Of a DNA stretch of 64,000 nt, positions 43,184 to 51,504 are shown one piece after another; positions within the stretch are counted from its first letter, which is position 1, and each line of letters begins with the position of its first letter. Made by a program: the position numbers and the translations under genes. The stretch is from Massilia rubra (lineage in GTDB: Bacteria; Pseudomonadota; Gammaproteobacteria; Burkholderiales; Burkholderiaceae_D). The notes beneath the pieces are model-generated. The model had not been told where the DNA came from, searched no databases, and was given only the letters and a program-made list of their open reading frames with translations. The DNA is taken from positions 62,001-126,000 of the forward strand of contig NZ_VUYU01000011.1 in the NCBI RefSeq assembly GCF_011682065.1. Direction: 5' to 3'.

Positions 43184-44428
43184 TCAGATTGCGCCTTTTG
43201 CCCGCAAGGCCGCAATCTCTTCTTCGCTGCGCCCCAGCAGATCGCGCAGCACTTCATCGGTATGCTGCCCCAGCATCGGCGGCGGCAAGTCGGCCTGCGC
43301 GGGTGTGAGCGACATTTTCATCGGGCTGCGCACCAACTTCACCTTGCCCGCCGCCGGATGATCCATCTCGATGGCCACGCCGCGCGCTTTCACCTGCTCG
43401 TTCTCGAACACTTCGCCGACATCGTTGATCGGCCCGCACGGCACTCCAACCGCCTCCAGCTGCGCAATCCACTCGTCGCGCGTGCGCGTTTTGACCATCT
43501 GCGCCAGCAGCGGCACCAGCACATCGCGGTGCTGCACGCGCAGCGGATTGGTGGCAAAGCGCGGGTCGGTCAGCAAATCATCACGTCCGCCCGCTTCCAC
43601 GAACTTGCGGTACTGCCCGTCGTTCCCGGTCGCGACGATGATATGTCCGTCCGCGCAGGCAAACGTCTGGTACGGCACGATGTTGGCATGCGCATTGCCC
43701 CAGCGCTTGGGCGCCTTGCCGCTGTTAAGGTAATTGCTGCCCACATTGGCCAGCATCGCCACCTGGGTATCGAGCAGCGCCATGTCGATGTACTGGCCTT
43801 GCCCCGTGCGGTCGCGGTGCGTCAGCGCGGCCAGTACCGCCACGGTGGCGTACATGCCGGTCATCAGGTCGGTCAGCGCCACGCCGGCTTTTTGCGGCCC
43901 GCCGCCGGGCAGGTCGTCACGCTCGCCGGTGACCGACATCAGCCCGCCCATGCCCTGGATCAGGAAGTCGTAGCCGGCCCGGTGCGCATACGGCCCGTCC
44001 TGCCCGAAGCCGGTCACCGAGCAGTACACCAGGTCCGGCTTGATGTCTTTCAGGCTGTCGTAATCGAGCCCGTAGCGTTTCAGCTGGCCGACCTTGTAGT
44101 TTTCCAGCACCACGTCGGCTTCGCGCGCCAGGTCGCGAATCAGTGTCTGGCCCTCGGGCGTGGCAATATCGACCGTGACGGAACGCTTGCCCCGGTTCGC
44201 AGTCAGGAAGTAGGCGGCCTCGCTGGTGTCGTTGCCGTCGGCGTCGCGCGCGTACGGTGGCCCCCAGGCGCGCGTGTCGTCGCCCACGCCGGGTCGTTCG
44301 ATCTTGATCACATCGGCGCCGAGATCGGCCAGGTTCTGGGAGCACCAGGGACCGGCCAGCACGCGCGACAGATCGAGTACGCGGATGTGGCCGAGCGCCT
44401 TGGGCATGCCCGAAAATGCTTGAGTCAT
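43184..44428 (-). CDS. Family III (CaiB/BaiF-type) CoA transferase
   Basis: 414 residues. LGHIRVLDLSRVLAGPWCSQNLADLGADVIKIERPGVGDDTR is the diagnostic CoA-transferase III start, with DLAREADVVLENYKVGQLKRYGLDYDSL and the catalytic-Asp region KAGVALTDLMTGMYATVAVLAAL. The C-terminal GHHT-type region MLGQHTDEVL is present. These enzymes transfer CoA between carboxylates through a mixed-anhydride intermediate in the cytoplasm. Divergent from the garD operon by ~240 bp; whether it works in the same pathway is unknown. Confidence 0.92.
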   Translation of the reverse strand: MTQAFSGMPKALGHIRVLDLSRVLAGPWCSQNLADLGADVIKIERPGVGDDTRAWGPPYARDADGNDTSEAAYFLTANRGKRSVTVDIATPEGQTLIRDLAREADVVLENYKVGQLKRYGLDYDSLKDIKPDLVYCSVTGFGQDGPYAHRAGYDFLIQGMGGLMSVTGERDDLPGGGPQKAGVALTDLMTGMYATVAVLAALTHRDRTGQGQYIDMALLDTQVAMLANVGSNYLNSGKAPKRWGNAHANIVPYQTFACADGHIIVATGNDGQYRKFVEAGGRDDLLTDPRFATNPLRVQHRDVLVPLLAQMVKTRTRDEWIAQLEAVGVPCGPINDVGEVFENEQVKARGVAIEMDHPAAGKVKLVRSPMKMSLTPAQADLPPPMLGQHTDEVLRDLLGRSEEEIAALRAKGAI

Positions 44429-44668
44429 TGTGTCTGCCTTGTTGCAAATCAGGCAGCAATTATATCGGCTTGCGCGCCGCTGCGGCCAAGCGTGGAACGC
44501 GGCCGGACCGCCCTGGCCATTTTGTGATGAAAAGTTAAATTGGTCAGACCAATAACTTGAATTGGACTAGCCGATTTTGGAGTTTGCTGGCATACTTAGC
44601 GAAACCGACCGCAATGGCGCCCGCAATTTCCGGGCTCATGCGGGTACGGGCAGACAAGGCGACCAAAA

Positions 44669-46219
44669 ATGACGACACCGGAAAAAACCCCGCTCCATAT
44701 TCGCATGCACGCGGCCGACAACGTGGCCATCGTGGTCAACGATGGCGGCTTGCCGGCGGGGACGGTGTTTCCCGACGGGCTGGTGCTGGTCGACGCGGTG
44801 CCGCAGGGGCACAAGGTCGCCCTGGGCGATTTCGCCGAGGGCGACCCGGTGACGCGCTATAACGTGACGATCGGCTTTGCCGCCCGCGCGCTGCCGAAAG
44901 GCAGCTGGATTTCGGAAGCGGTGCTGCGCATGCCGGCCGCGCGCGAACTCGAAGGCTTGCCGATCGCCACCCGCGCCGCCCCCGTCATGGAGCCCCTGGA
45001 AGGCTACACCTTCCAGGGCTTCAAGAATGCCGACGGCTCGGTGGGAACACGCAATATCCTGGCCATTACCACCACCGTGCAATGCGTCTCCGGCGTGGTC
45101 GAACACGCGGTCAAGCGCATCAAGAGCGAACTGCTGCCGCACTACCCGAACGTGGACGACGTGGTCGGACTCGAACACACCTATGGCTGCGGCGTGGCGA
45201 TCGATGCGCCGGGCGCCGAGATCCCGATCCGCACCTTGCGCAACATCACCCAGAACCCGAACTTCGGCGGTCAGGCGATGGTGGTCAGCCTGGGCTGCGA
45301 AAAACTGCAGCCGGCGCGCCTGTTCCCGAAAGGCTCGATCCCGATCCTGAGTGGCGCCGACCCCGCGCACGTGTGCCTGCAGGACGACGGCCACGTGGGC
45401 TTTCAGTCGATGATCGATTCGATCATGCGCACCGCGGAAGTGCAGCTCAAGGCGCTCAACCTGCGCCGGCGCGAAACCTGCCCGGCATCCGACCTGGTGG
45501 TCGGCGTGCAGTGCGGCGGCAGCGATGCGTTTTCGGGCGTGACGGCCAATCCGGCGGTCGGCTACGCAACCGATTTGCTGGTGCGCGCCGGCGCCAGCGT
45601 GATGTTTTCGGAAGTGACGGAAGTGCGCGACGGGATCGATCAACTGACCTCGCGCGCCGCCAACGCCGACGTGGCCGAGGCCATGATCCGCGAAATGGCC
45701 TGGTACGATGCCTACCTGACGCGCGGCGGCGTCGACCGCAGCGCCAACACCACGCCGGGTAACAAGAAGGGCGGGCTGTCGAACATCGTCGAAAAGGCGA
45801 TGGGGTCGATCGTCAAGTCGGGGTCGTCCGCGATCACCGGCGTGCTCTCGCCCGGCGAAAAACTCAAACAGAAAGGGCTGATCTACGCAGCCACCCCCGC
45901 CAGTGACTTCATCTGCGGCACCTTGCAGCTGGCGGCGGGAATGAATATCCATGTGTTTACCACGGGGCGCGGCACGCCGTACGGCCTGGCCGAATGCCCG
46001 GTGATCAAAGTGGCCACGCGCAACGACCTGGCGCGCCGCTGGCACGACCTGATGGACGTGAACGCGGGCCGTATCGCCAGCGGCGAAGCGAGCATCGAAG
46101 ACGTCGGCTGGGAGTTGTTCAAGCTGATGCTCGACGTGGCCAGCGGCAGCAAGACCTGGGCCGAACACTGGAAGCTGCATAACGCCCTGACCCTTTTCAA
46201 TCCTGCACCGGTGACCTGA
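44669..46219 (+). CDS. garD: Galactarate dehydratase
   Basis: 516 residues, UxaA family, AAGG upstream of ATG 44669. N-terminal SAF-like domain (~1-90), then [67 protein letters not shown] and [73 protein letters not shown]. It removes water from galactarate to give 5-keto-4-deoxy-glucarate. Together with the following uronate dehydrogenase it forms an oxidative galacturonate/glucuronate route. Confidence 0.92.
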   Translation: MTTPEKTPLHIRMHAADNVAIVVNDGGLPAGTVFPDGLVLVDAVPQGHKVALGDFAEGDPVTRYNVTIGFAARALPKGSWISEAVLRMPAARELEGLPIATRAAPVMEPLEGYTFQGFKNADGSVGTRNILAITTTVQCVSGVVEHAVKRIKSELLPHYPNVDDVVGLEHTYGCGVAIDAPGAEIPIRTLRNITQNPNFGGQAMVVSLGCEKLQPARLFPKGSIPILSGADPAHVCLQDDGHVGFQSMIDSIMRTAEVQLKALNLRRRETCPASDLVVGVQCGGSDAFSGVTANPAVGYATDLLVRAGASVMFSEVTEVRDGIDQLTSRAANADVAEAMIREMAWYDAYLTRGGVDRSANTTPGNKKGGLSNIVEKAMGSIVKSGSSAITGVLSPGEKLKQKGLIYAATPASDFICGTLQLAAGMNIHVFTTGRGTPYGLAECPVIKVATRNDLARRWHDLMDVNAGRIASGEASIEDVGWELFKLMLDVASGSKTWAEHWKLHNALTLFNPAPVT

Positions 46220-46221
46220 TT

Positions 46222-47028
46222 ATGAGCAAACCCTTCAAACGCATTTTGCTGACCGGCGCCGCCGGCGGCCTCGGACGCCAGCTGCGCGAGCGCATCAAAC
46301 CGTGGGCCGACATCGTGCGCCTGTCCGACCTGGCCGATGTCGGCCCGGCCGGCGAAGGCGAAGAAGTCGTGCAGTGCGACCTGGCCGACAAAGCCGCCGT
46401 GCTGGCGCTGATGGAAGGCGTGGACGCGGTACTGCACTTCGGCGGGATTTCGACCGAAGCGCCATTCGACGCGATCATGCAGGCCAATATCCTCGGCACG
46501 GCCAACCTGTACGAAGCGATCCACAAGTGCGGCGTCAAGCGGGTGGTGTTCGCCAGCTCGAACCACACGATGGGCTACTACAAGACCACCGACCTGGTCG
46601 ACGCCGACATGCCGCCGCGCCCTGACGGCATGTACGGCGTGAGCAAGGTGTTCGGCGAATCGCTGTCGCGCTACTACTTCGACCGCTTCGGCATCGAAAC
46701 CGTATGCCTGCGCATCGGTTCGTGCTTCCCGGAGCCGGCCAACCCGCGCATGATGATTACCTACCTGAGCCTGGACGACCTGGTCGAAGCGCTGCGCTGC
46801 TCGCTGTTTGCCGCGCGCGTGGGCCACACCATTGCGTTCGGCGTGTCGGACAACAAGGCAAAATGGTGGGACGACCGTCATTCGCGCCATCTCGGATTCG
46901 TGGCCAAGGACAGCTCGACCCAGTTCGAACACAAGTTCCCCTTCGGCGGCAGCTACGCGCCGGCCGACGACATCACCATCACCTACCAGGGTGGCGGCTT
47001 CTTGCTGACCGGGCCGCAGTATAACTAG
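46222..47028 (+). CDS. udh: NAD-dependent uronate dehydrogenase
   Basis: 268 residues, two bases after garD. Extended SDR: RILLTGAAGGLGRQLRERIK, DAVLHFGGISTEAPFDAIMQANILGTANLYEAI, VFASSNHTMGYYKTTDLVDADMPPRPDGMYGVSKVFGESL, with YGVSK as YxxxK. The SNHTMG and PRPDGMYGVSK strings are those of uronate dehydrogenase. It oxidises D-galacturonate or D-glucuronate to the aldarolactone, which GarD-type dehydration then handles after hydrolysis. The pair strongly suggests pectin or glucuronan use. Confidence 0.9.
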   Translation: MSKPFKRILLTGAAGGLGRQLRERIKPWADIVRLSDLADVGPAGEGEEVVQCDLADKAAVLALMEGVDAVLHFGGISTEAPFDAIMQANILGTANLYEAIHKCGVKRVVFASSNHTMGYYKTTDLVDADMPPRPDGMYGVSKVFGESLSRYYFDRFGIETVCLRIGSCFPEPANPRMMITYLSLDDLVEALRCSLFAARVGHTIAFGVSDNKAKWWDDRHSRHLGFVAKDSSTQFEHKFPFGGSYAPADDITITYQGGGFLLTGPQYN

Positions 47029-47041
47029 CCTGGCCCCGCTG

Positions 47042-47905
47042 GTGCTGCGCAGCGCGCAGCTCTCCGCCGAGATCCTTCCGGGTGTCGGCGGCGCCTTGTC
47101 GCGCCTGGACTGGATCGGCGCTGGCGCGCCGGTGCCGGTGCTGCGCCCGTACGCCGGCGGCGCGGGCGGCGGCGCGCCGCGACCGAACCAGCTGGCCTGC
47201 TTTCCGCTGGTGCCATGGTCGAACCGCATGGCCGGTGGTTTTTCGTATGGCGGCGAGCGTTACGACATCGCGCCGAACCGCGAGGGCGATCCGTTTCCGA
47301 TTCATGGCGAAGGCTGGCAGCGGCCGTGGACGGTGGCGTTCCAGTCGGCCAGCCAGGTGCTGCTGATGCTCGAGCGCCGCGACGGCCTGCCGTTTTCGTA
47401 CCGCGCCTCGCTCGACTACGCCTTGCGCGGCAATGCGCTGGTGGTGACGCTGGAGGTCACCAACACCGGCGTGCTGGCGCTGCCGTTCGGTTTGGGTTTG
47501 CATCCGTGGATGCCGCGCAGTCCCGGCACCACCTTGCAGGCGGTTGCGCGCAGCGTGTGGATGGCCGGCGCGGATAAACTGCCGTCGCATGCGCAGGCGA
47601 TGCCGGATGCGTGGTCGTTCGCGGTTGAGCGCGCGCTCCCGCAAGGCCCGGTCGACAATGTCTTCGAAGGCTGGGATGGCAAGGCGCGCATTCGCTGGCC
47701 GGAGAATGGCCTGACGCTGTCGATAGCGGCAGACTGCGGGTATTACATTGTGTACGCACCGGCCGGTGGGGATTTTTTCTGCTTCGAGCCGGTCGACCAC
47801 CTGATCGACGCGCACAACATGGCGGGCGGGCCTGCCAGGCATGGCTTGACGATCCTGGCGCCGGGGCAGCGGCTGCGCCGCACCTTCAGCTTTACGGTAA
47901 CTTGA
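47042..47905 (+). CDS. Aldose 1-epimerase (mutarotase-like)
   Basis: 287 residues from GTG 47042, 13 bp after udh. Galactose-mutarotase fold: LSAEILPGVGGALSRLDW, NQLACFPLVPWSNRMAGGFSYGGERYDIAPN, PIHGEGWQRPWTV (the catalytic His region), LPFGLGLHPWMPR and FFCFEPVDHLIDAHNM (the conserved Glu). It interconverts sugar anomers and would feed the right anomer to uronate dehydrogenase. Third gene of the uronate operon; its 3' end overlaps the convergent speD by 14 bp. Confidence 0.85.
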   Translation: MLRSAQLSAEILPGVGGALSRLDWIGAGAPVPVLRPYAGGAGGGAPRPNQLACFPLVPWSNRMAGGFSYGGERYDIAPNREGDPFPIHGEGWQRPWTVAFQSASQVLLMLERRDGLPFSYRASLDYALRGNALVVTLEVTNTGVLALPFGLGLHPWMPRSPGTTLQAVARSVWMAGADKLPSHAQAMPDAWSFAVERALPQGPVDNVFEGWDGKARIRWPENGLTLSIAADCGYYIVYAPAGGDFFCFEPVDHLIDAHNMAGGPARHGLTILAPGQRLRRTFSFTVT

Positions 47906-48275
47906 TTGCCACTTGCGCCACGCCGCGTTCGATGGTCTGCACCACGCGCGACGCGGGCTTTAACGCCAGCTCGATCACCCGCAAGGCCAGCTGCGGCTGC
48001 GCGTCCCCGCACATGAAAATATCGGCCGCCGCAAAGCCGTACTCCGGCCAGGTATGGATCGAGATGTGCGACTCGGCCAGCAGCAGCACGCCGGTCACCC
48101 CCATCGCCTCGCCAAAACTATGAAAATGGCTGTGCAAGATGCGCGCCCCGGCCGCTTGCGCGCCGGCGCGCAGCAGCGCATCGATATCGGCGCTGGTCGT
48201 CAACAGCGCCGGATCAACGCCATGGAAATCGGCCAGCAGATGAATGCCAGCCGGGCGATGTGCGGCCATCGTCAT
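47892..48275 (-). CDS. speD: S-adenosylmethionine decarboxylase proenzyme, short (SpeH/SpeD class)
   Basis: 127 residues; ATG 48275 overlaps the upstream stop (ATGA). LLLAESHISIHTWPEYGFAAADIFMCG contains the self-cleavage pair Glu68-Ser69 (Ser69 becomes the pyruvoyl group), the conserved His and Cys catalytic residues (HTWPE, FMCG). ADFHGVDPALL and LHSHFHSFG also match. It makes decarboxylated SAM, the aminopropyl donor. Last gene of the SPFH/DUF4178/DUF350 operon; the cognate aminopropyltransferase gene is divergent at 51505, so the cluster could run its own polyamine pathway. Confidence 0.9.
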   Translation of the reverse strand: MTMAAHRPAGIHLLADFHGVDPALLTTSADIDALLRAGAQAAGARILHSHFHSFGEAMGVTGVLLLAESHISIHTWPEYGFAAADIFMCGDAQPQLALRVIELALKPASRVVQTIERGVAQVAIKLP

Positions 48276-48460
48276 TTGTGCCCGCCGCCGGAACCGCCGC
48301 CGGAACTGCCGCTGTTCGAACTCCAGCTGCTGCCGCTGCTACCGCGATTGCCGCCGTGACCGGAGTGCGTGTTGGACATGGAATCGAACATCGCGACCCA
48401 GATGATGATGGTCGTGAGCACCGTCACCGCGATCGCGTACAGTAAATAGCGTTCGTTCAT
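48272..48460 (-). CDS. Small membrane protein with Gly/Ser-rich tail
   Basis: 62 residues: a single N-terminal helix (LLYAIAVTVLTTIIIWVAMF) followed by SGHGGNRGSSGSSWSSNSGSSGGGSGGGHK. Overlaps both neighbours by four bases (ATGA on each side), so it is translated with them. Probably a type I or II single-pass inner-membrane protein, with unknown role. The tight embedding in the operon supports it being a real gene. Confidence 0.75.
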   Translation of the reverse strand: MNERYLLYAIAVTVLTTIIIWVAMFDSMSNTHSGHGGNRGSSGSSWSSNSGSSGGGSGGGHK

Positions 48461-49956
48461 TGCTCATCCTTGTTGGCGATGCGGGTAAATGCCGCCGGCA
48501 GGAAAATGGCCGCCAGCCCCACCAGCAGGAACAGCGCCGACGTGCCGAAGTTGACCAGCAGCGGAATCAGGTTCAATCCGAGCAGCCACAAGAAAAACTT
48601 GAACAGGATGTTCGACAGCGGCGCCCCGCGCGCGGGTGGCGCGTTCCTGGGCGTGGCGGGGACCCGCGGCGCGCCGGGCGGCCTGGCTTTCTTGACCGGG
48701 TCGTCGAACCAGGCCATCACCTGGTCGGTAGCCAGGGGCTTGGAGCGCGACCAGGTCATCTCCTCGTCGGTGACCTCGGCCGCCAGGGTGGTTTTGCCGT
48801 ATTTGAATTCCATCGTGCGGGTCCGGTCGCCGGCCTGCACGCGCCAGTTGAAGGCGCCCGCGGCGGCCACTACCCGCGCCATGTAATCGGCCGACTTGTT
48901 GTACTCGACCTTGTCGGCCAGGGCCACATCGGGTTGGTCCGCATGCCACGCCGGCCAATGGCTCATGACGTCGGCCCGATGCCAGCCATCGACGCTTTCG
49001 ACCAGCCAGAAAAAACTGGCGCGCGTGCTGTAGAGCAGATACTGGGTCCAGCTTTCCCCATCGTCCGCCTCGCAGGTCATGGCGCCGATCACGGTGCACT
49101 GGCTGCCGCCGATGTTGGCCTTCGCGCCGATCTCGATCGTGGTGCGCATGCGCGCGACTTTGTCGCCGGCCGCCAGCACCCGCGCTTCGGGTCCGGCGGC
49201 GTCGAGCTGCGCCTTGCAGGCCGGGCAAACCAGGTTGGTCGCCACCCCCGGCAGGTAGCTGATGGTGCTGCCGCACGAAGGGCAGTCGAGGGCGTCGACC
49301 TTGCCGCGGTATTTGCCGGCGCTGGCGCGGATCTGTTCATCGTCGCGCAGCAGCTGGCAGCGCATCTCGGCCAAGGTGACCGCGACCCCGGTGTACACCA
49401 CCGGCACGTCGCCATCGGTGTAGTCGAGCGTGAGAAAGCGCGGGCCGCTGCGAAAGTCGGCCACCCTGATGCGCCAGCCTTCGCCAACCCGGAACGGCAG
49501 CTCGCCCTGGCCGGCGATGCATTCGCCGCTGCGTTTTTCCGACGCCAGCCAGCGCTCCCCGTCGATCTGGCAGGTTTGGGCCACGCCGATGGCGTTGAAT
49601 CCGGGCAGGGCGAGCGTGACCGCGCGCACGCTGGTGAGGGTGAACAGGCCCGAAAAGTCGCCCAGCCAGGCGTTGCTGCCGTCGTCGTACAGCACGTACC
49701 ACTCGTTCCACAAGCCCCTGGCATAGCGCAGCTGGATGCGCCCGACCACCGTGAAATGGCGCCCGCCGGCGACGCCGCTGGTGCCGACCTGGATCGGCGA
49801 ATAGTCTTCCAGCACGGACGACATGGTGCCCAGGTTCTTGACGGCGTCGGCATCCTTGAGCAGGGTGGCGCGACAAAACTCGCACACCGCCATGACGGCG
49901 GCGTGCGATTTGAACCGGACTTCGGCGCCGCAGCTGGGGCAGGAGACAATGTGCAT
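48457..49956 (-). CDS. DUF4178-domain membrane protein with zinc ribbons
   Basis: 499 residues. N-terminal zinc ribbon ([28 protein letters not shown]), a DUF4178 domain (~50-190; SPIQVGTSGVAGGRHFTVVGRIQLRYARGLWNEWYVLYDDGSNAWLGDFSG), a second ribbon (CPSCGSTISYLPGVATNLVCPACKAQL) and a second DUF4178 (GSQCTVIGAMTCEADDGESWTQYLLYSTRASFFWLVESVDGWHRADV). A Pro-rich linker leads to two C-terminal helices (LFKFFLWLLGLNLIPLLV, SALFLLVGLAAIFLPAAF). Starts immediately after the SPFH stop codon. DUF4178 is linked to membrane stress and flotillin systems; the biochemical role is unknown. Confidence 0.85.
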   Translation of the reverse strand: MHIVSCPSCGAEVRFKSHAAVMAVCEFCRATLLKDADAVKNLGTMSSVLEDYSPIQVGTSGVAGGRHFTVVGRIQLRYARGLWNEWYVLYDDGSNAWLGDFSGLFTLTSVRAVTLALPGFNAIGVAQTCQIDGERWLASEKRSGECIAGQGELPFRVGEGWRIRVADFRSGPRFLTLDYTDGDVPVVYTGVAVTLAEMRCQLLRDDEQIRASAGKYRGKVDALDCPSCGSTISYLPGVATNLVCPACKAQLDAAGPEARVLAAGDKVARMRTTIEIGAKANIGGSQCTVIGAMTCEADDGESWTQYLLYSTRASFFWLVESVDGWHRADVMSHWPAWHADQPDVALADKVEYNKSADYMARVVAAAGAFNWRVQAGDRTRTMEFKYGKTTLAAEVTDEEMTWSRSKPLATDQVMAWFDDPVKKARPPGAPRVPATPRNAPPARGAPLSNILFKFFLWLLGLNLIPLLVNFGTSALFLLVGLAAIFLPAAFTRIANKDEQ

Positions 49957-51003
49957 TTAGCCGAGCAGTTGTTTGAGCAGCTCCGTCTTGGTGCCGTTGT
50001 AGTCGTCTTGCGAGATCAGCCCCTTGTCGAGCAATCCCTTCAGTTTCGTCAGGCGCTCTTCGATCGGGTCGACCTGCGGCACGGGCGCCTGCAAGGGCGC
50101 GGTCGGCGCCGGCGGCACCTGCGGGATCAGCGAGCCGCTCATGCCTTGCGCCATGGCGTGGCCCAGCATCGCGCCGGCGCCCAGGCCCGCGCCGAGGCCG
50201 GCCAGGCCGCCTTCGTTCTGCGCCGCCAGCGGAATGCTGGTGGCCACCTGGAATTGCGTGAACCCGCCCATCTTCTCGCCCGACAGGCCACCCTTCATGC
50301 CGGCCGAGATGCGTTCGTCGAGCGCGGCCTGCAGTTCTTCCGGCAGGCTGACGCTGGCGACGTTGAATTCGTCGAGCACCACGCCGTAGCGCGCGAAGGC
50401 GATGTACAGGTCGCCCTTGACCTGCTGCGCCATCAGCGCCTGGTTGGCGGCCATGTCGAGGAAGGCGACTTTGGCGCTGCCGAGCGAACTGGCCATGCTG
50501 GCCATCAGGATGCCGCGCAACTGGTCTTCGACCTCGTCGCGCGTGTAGACTTCGCGCGTGCCGCTGATTTCGGTGAAGAACAGGCGCGGGTCGGCCACGC
50601 GGTACGAGTACATGCCGAAGGCGCGCACGCGGATCATGTCGAAGTCGGCGTCGCGGATCGTGATCGGCTGCGGCGTGCCCCATTTGCGGCCGGTCTGCAC
50701 GCGCGTGCTGAAGAAATACACGTCCGACTTGAAGGGCGAATCGAAGAACTTGTCCCAGTTTTTCAGGTTGGTCAGCAGCGGCAGCGTATTGGTGGTCAGC
50801 GTGTGGGTGCCGGGACCGAAGACGTCGGCGATCTTGCCTTCGTTGACGAACAGCGCCATCTGCGACTCGCGCACGTTGAGGATGGCGCCGTTCTGGATTT
50901 CGAAGTCTTGCATGGGAAAGCGCCATGCCAGCACGCCATCGTTCTCTTCGTTCCATTGCAGGACGTCGATGAACTGTTTTCTGATGAATGAGCCAAGGGA
51001 CAT
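49957..51003 (-). CDS. SPFH-domain (YdjI/virion-core-like) protein with SHOCT tail
   Basis: 348 residues; GGAG before ATG 51003. The SPFH/band 7-like core (DVLQWNEENDGVLAWRFPMQDFEIQNGAILNVRESQMALFVNEGKIADVFGPGTHTLTTNTLPLL) and the later FARYGVVLDEFNVASVSLPEELQAALDERISAGM match the bacterial flotillin-related YdjI group. A Gly/Ala-rich hydrophobic stretch (GGLAGLGAGLGAGAMLGHAMAQG) could insert in the membrane, and a SHOCT-like tail closes it (LTKLKGLLDKGLISQDDYNGTKTELLKQLLG). Likely oligomeric membrane scaffold. Adjacent to DUF4178 and DUF350 partners. Confidence 0.88.
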   Translation of the reverse strand: MSLGSFIRKQFIDVLQWNEENDGVLAWRFPMQDFEIQNGAILNVRESQMALFVNEGKIADVFGPGTHTLTTNTLPLLTNLKNWDKFFDSPFKSDVYFFSTRVQTGRKWGTPQPITIRDADFDMIRVRAFGMYSYRVADPRLFFTEISGTREVYTRDEVEDQLRGILMASMASSLGSAKVAFLDMAANQALMAQQVKGDLYIAFARYGVVLDEFNVASVSLPEELQAALDERISAGMKGGLSGEKMGGFTQFQVATSIPLAAQNEGGLAGLGAGLGAGAMLGHAMAQGMSGSLIPQVPPAPTAPLQAPVPQVDPIEERLTKLKGLLDKGLISQDDYNGTKTELLKQLLG

Positions 51004-51052
51004 GTCGGTCTCCGGTAGGAATGCGTTGTTAAGCGGGGGCGGGGAGGGCGGG

Positions 51053-51439
51053 TCAGGACACGGCGCCGGCGTTGACCAGGCCCACCGAGATCGCGATGGC
51101 GCCGAGCAGGCCGCCGAAGGCTGAATTGTCGGCTTCGATCTGTTCGGAGGCCATTTTCAGCAGGCGCGTGGTGACGTAGTACACCAGCACCTGGACCAGC
51201 ATGGCGCCGGCCGCCCAGGCCAGGAACTGATAGTAGTCGCGGGTATGCAGCATGGCCGAGCAGATCGTCAGCGAAAAACCGATCAGGGCGCCGCCCAGCG
51301 CCAGCGCGGCGGCGTGGTTGCCGCCGCGGATCAGGGCCACTTCGTCGTAAGGCGTCATGCGCGTGTAGATGACAAAAAACGCCATCACCAGCGCAACCGC
51401 TGTTGCAAGGTAGAGCAGATAGTTTAGGATGGCGGGCAC
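51053..51439 (-). CDS. DUF350 (YjfL-like) membrane protein
   Basis: 128 residues from GTG 51439, which has AGGGGG about nine bases upstream; an ATG at 51478 is an unlikely alternative. Four helices (AILNYLLYLATAVALVMAFFVIYT, AALALGGALIGFSLTICSAMLHT, FLAWAAGAMLVQVLVYYVTTRLL, NSAFGGLLGAIAISVGLVNAGAVS) and the sequence RMTPYDEVALIRGGNHAAALALGGALIGF define DUF350, known from E. coli YjfL next to a PspA-family gene. First gene of the minus-strand operon. Confidence 0.87.
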   Translation of the reverse strand: MPAILNYLLYLATAVALVMAFFVIYTRMTPYDEVALIRGGNHAAALALGGALIGFSLTICSAMLHTRDYYQFLAWAAGAMLVQVLVYYVTTRLLKMASEQIEADNSAFGGLLGAIAISVGLVNAGAVS

Positions 51440-51504
51440 GAAGTTTCCCCCTGAAAGATGGTCGTATTGGCAGCGCACGACGATCTTAGAGCAAAAAAGA
51501 CCAG
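51440..51504. promoter_or_regulatory. Short bidirectional promoter region of the polyamine/flotillin cluster
   Basis: Only 65 bp separate the DUF350 start (minus) from the aminopropyltransferase start (plus), so both operons must share control elements. Visible: TTGGCAG near 51468 and TTAGAGC near 51486 but no clean promoter for either strand. Confidence 0.55.

Noticed and set aside
48460-50991. Plus-strand 843-residue frame opposite the DUF4178 and SPFH genes
   Set aside because: Antisense shadow typical of GC-rich DNA, rich in Arg/Gly/His; the minus strand has family motifs and overlapping starts and stops.
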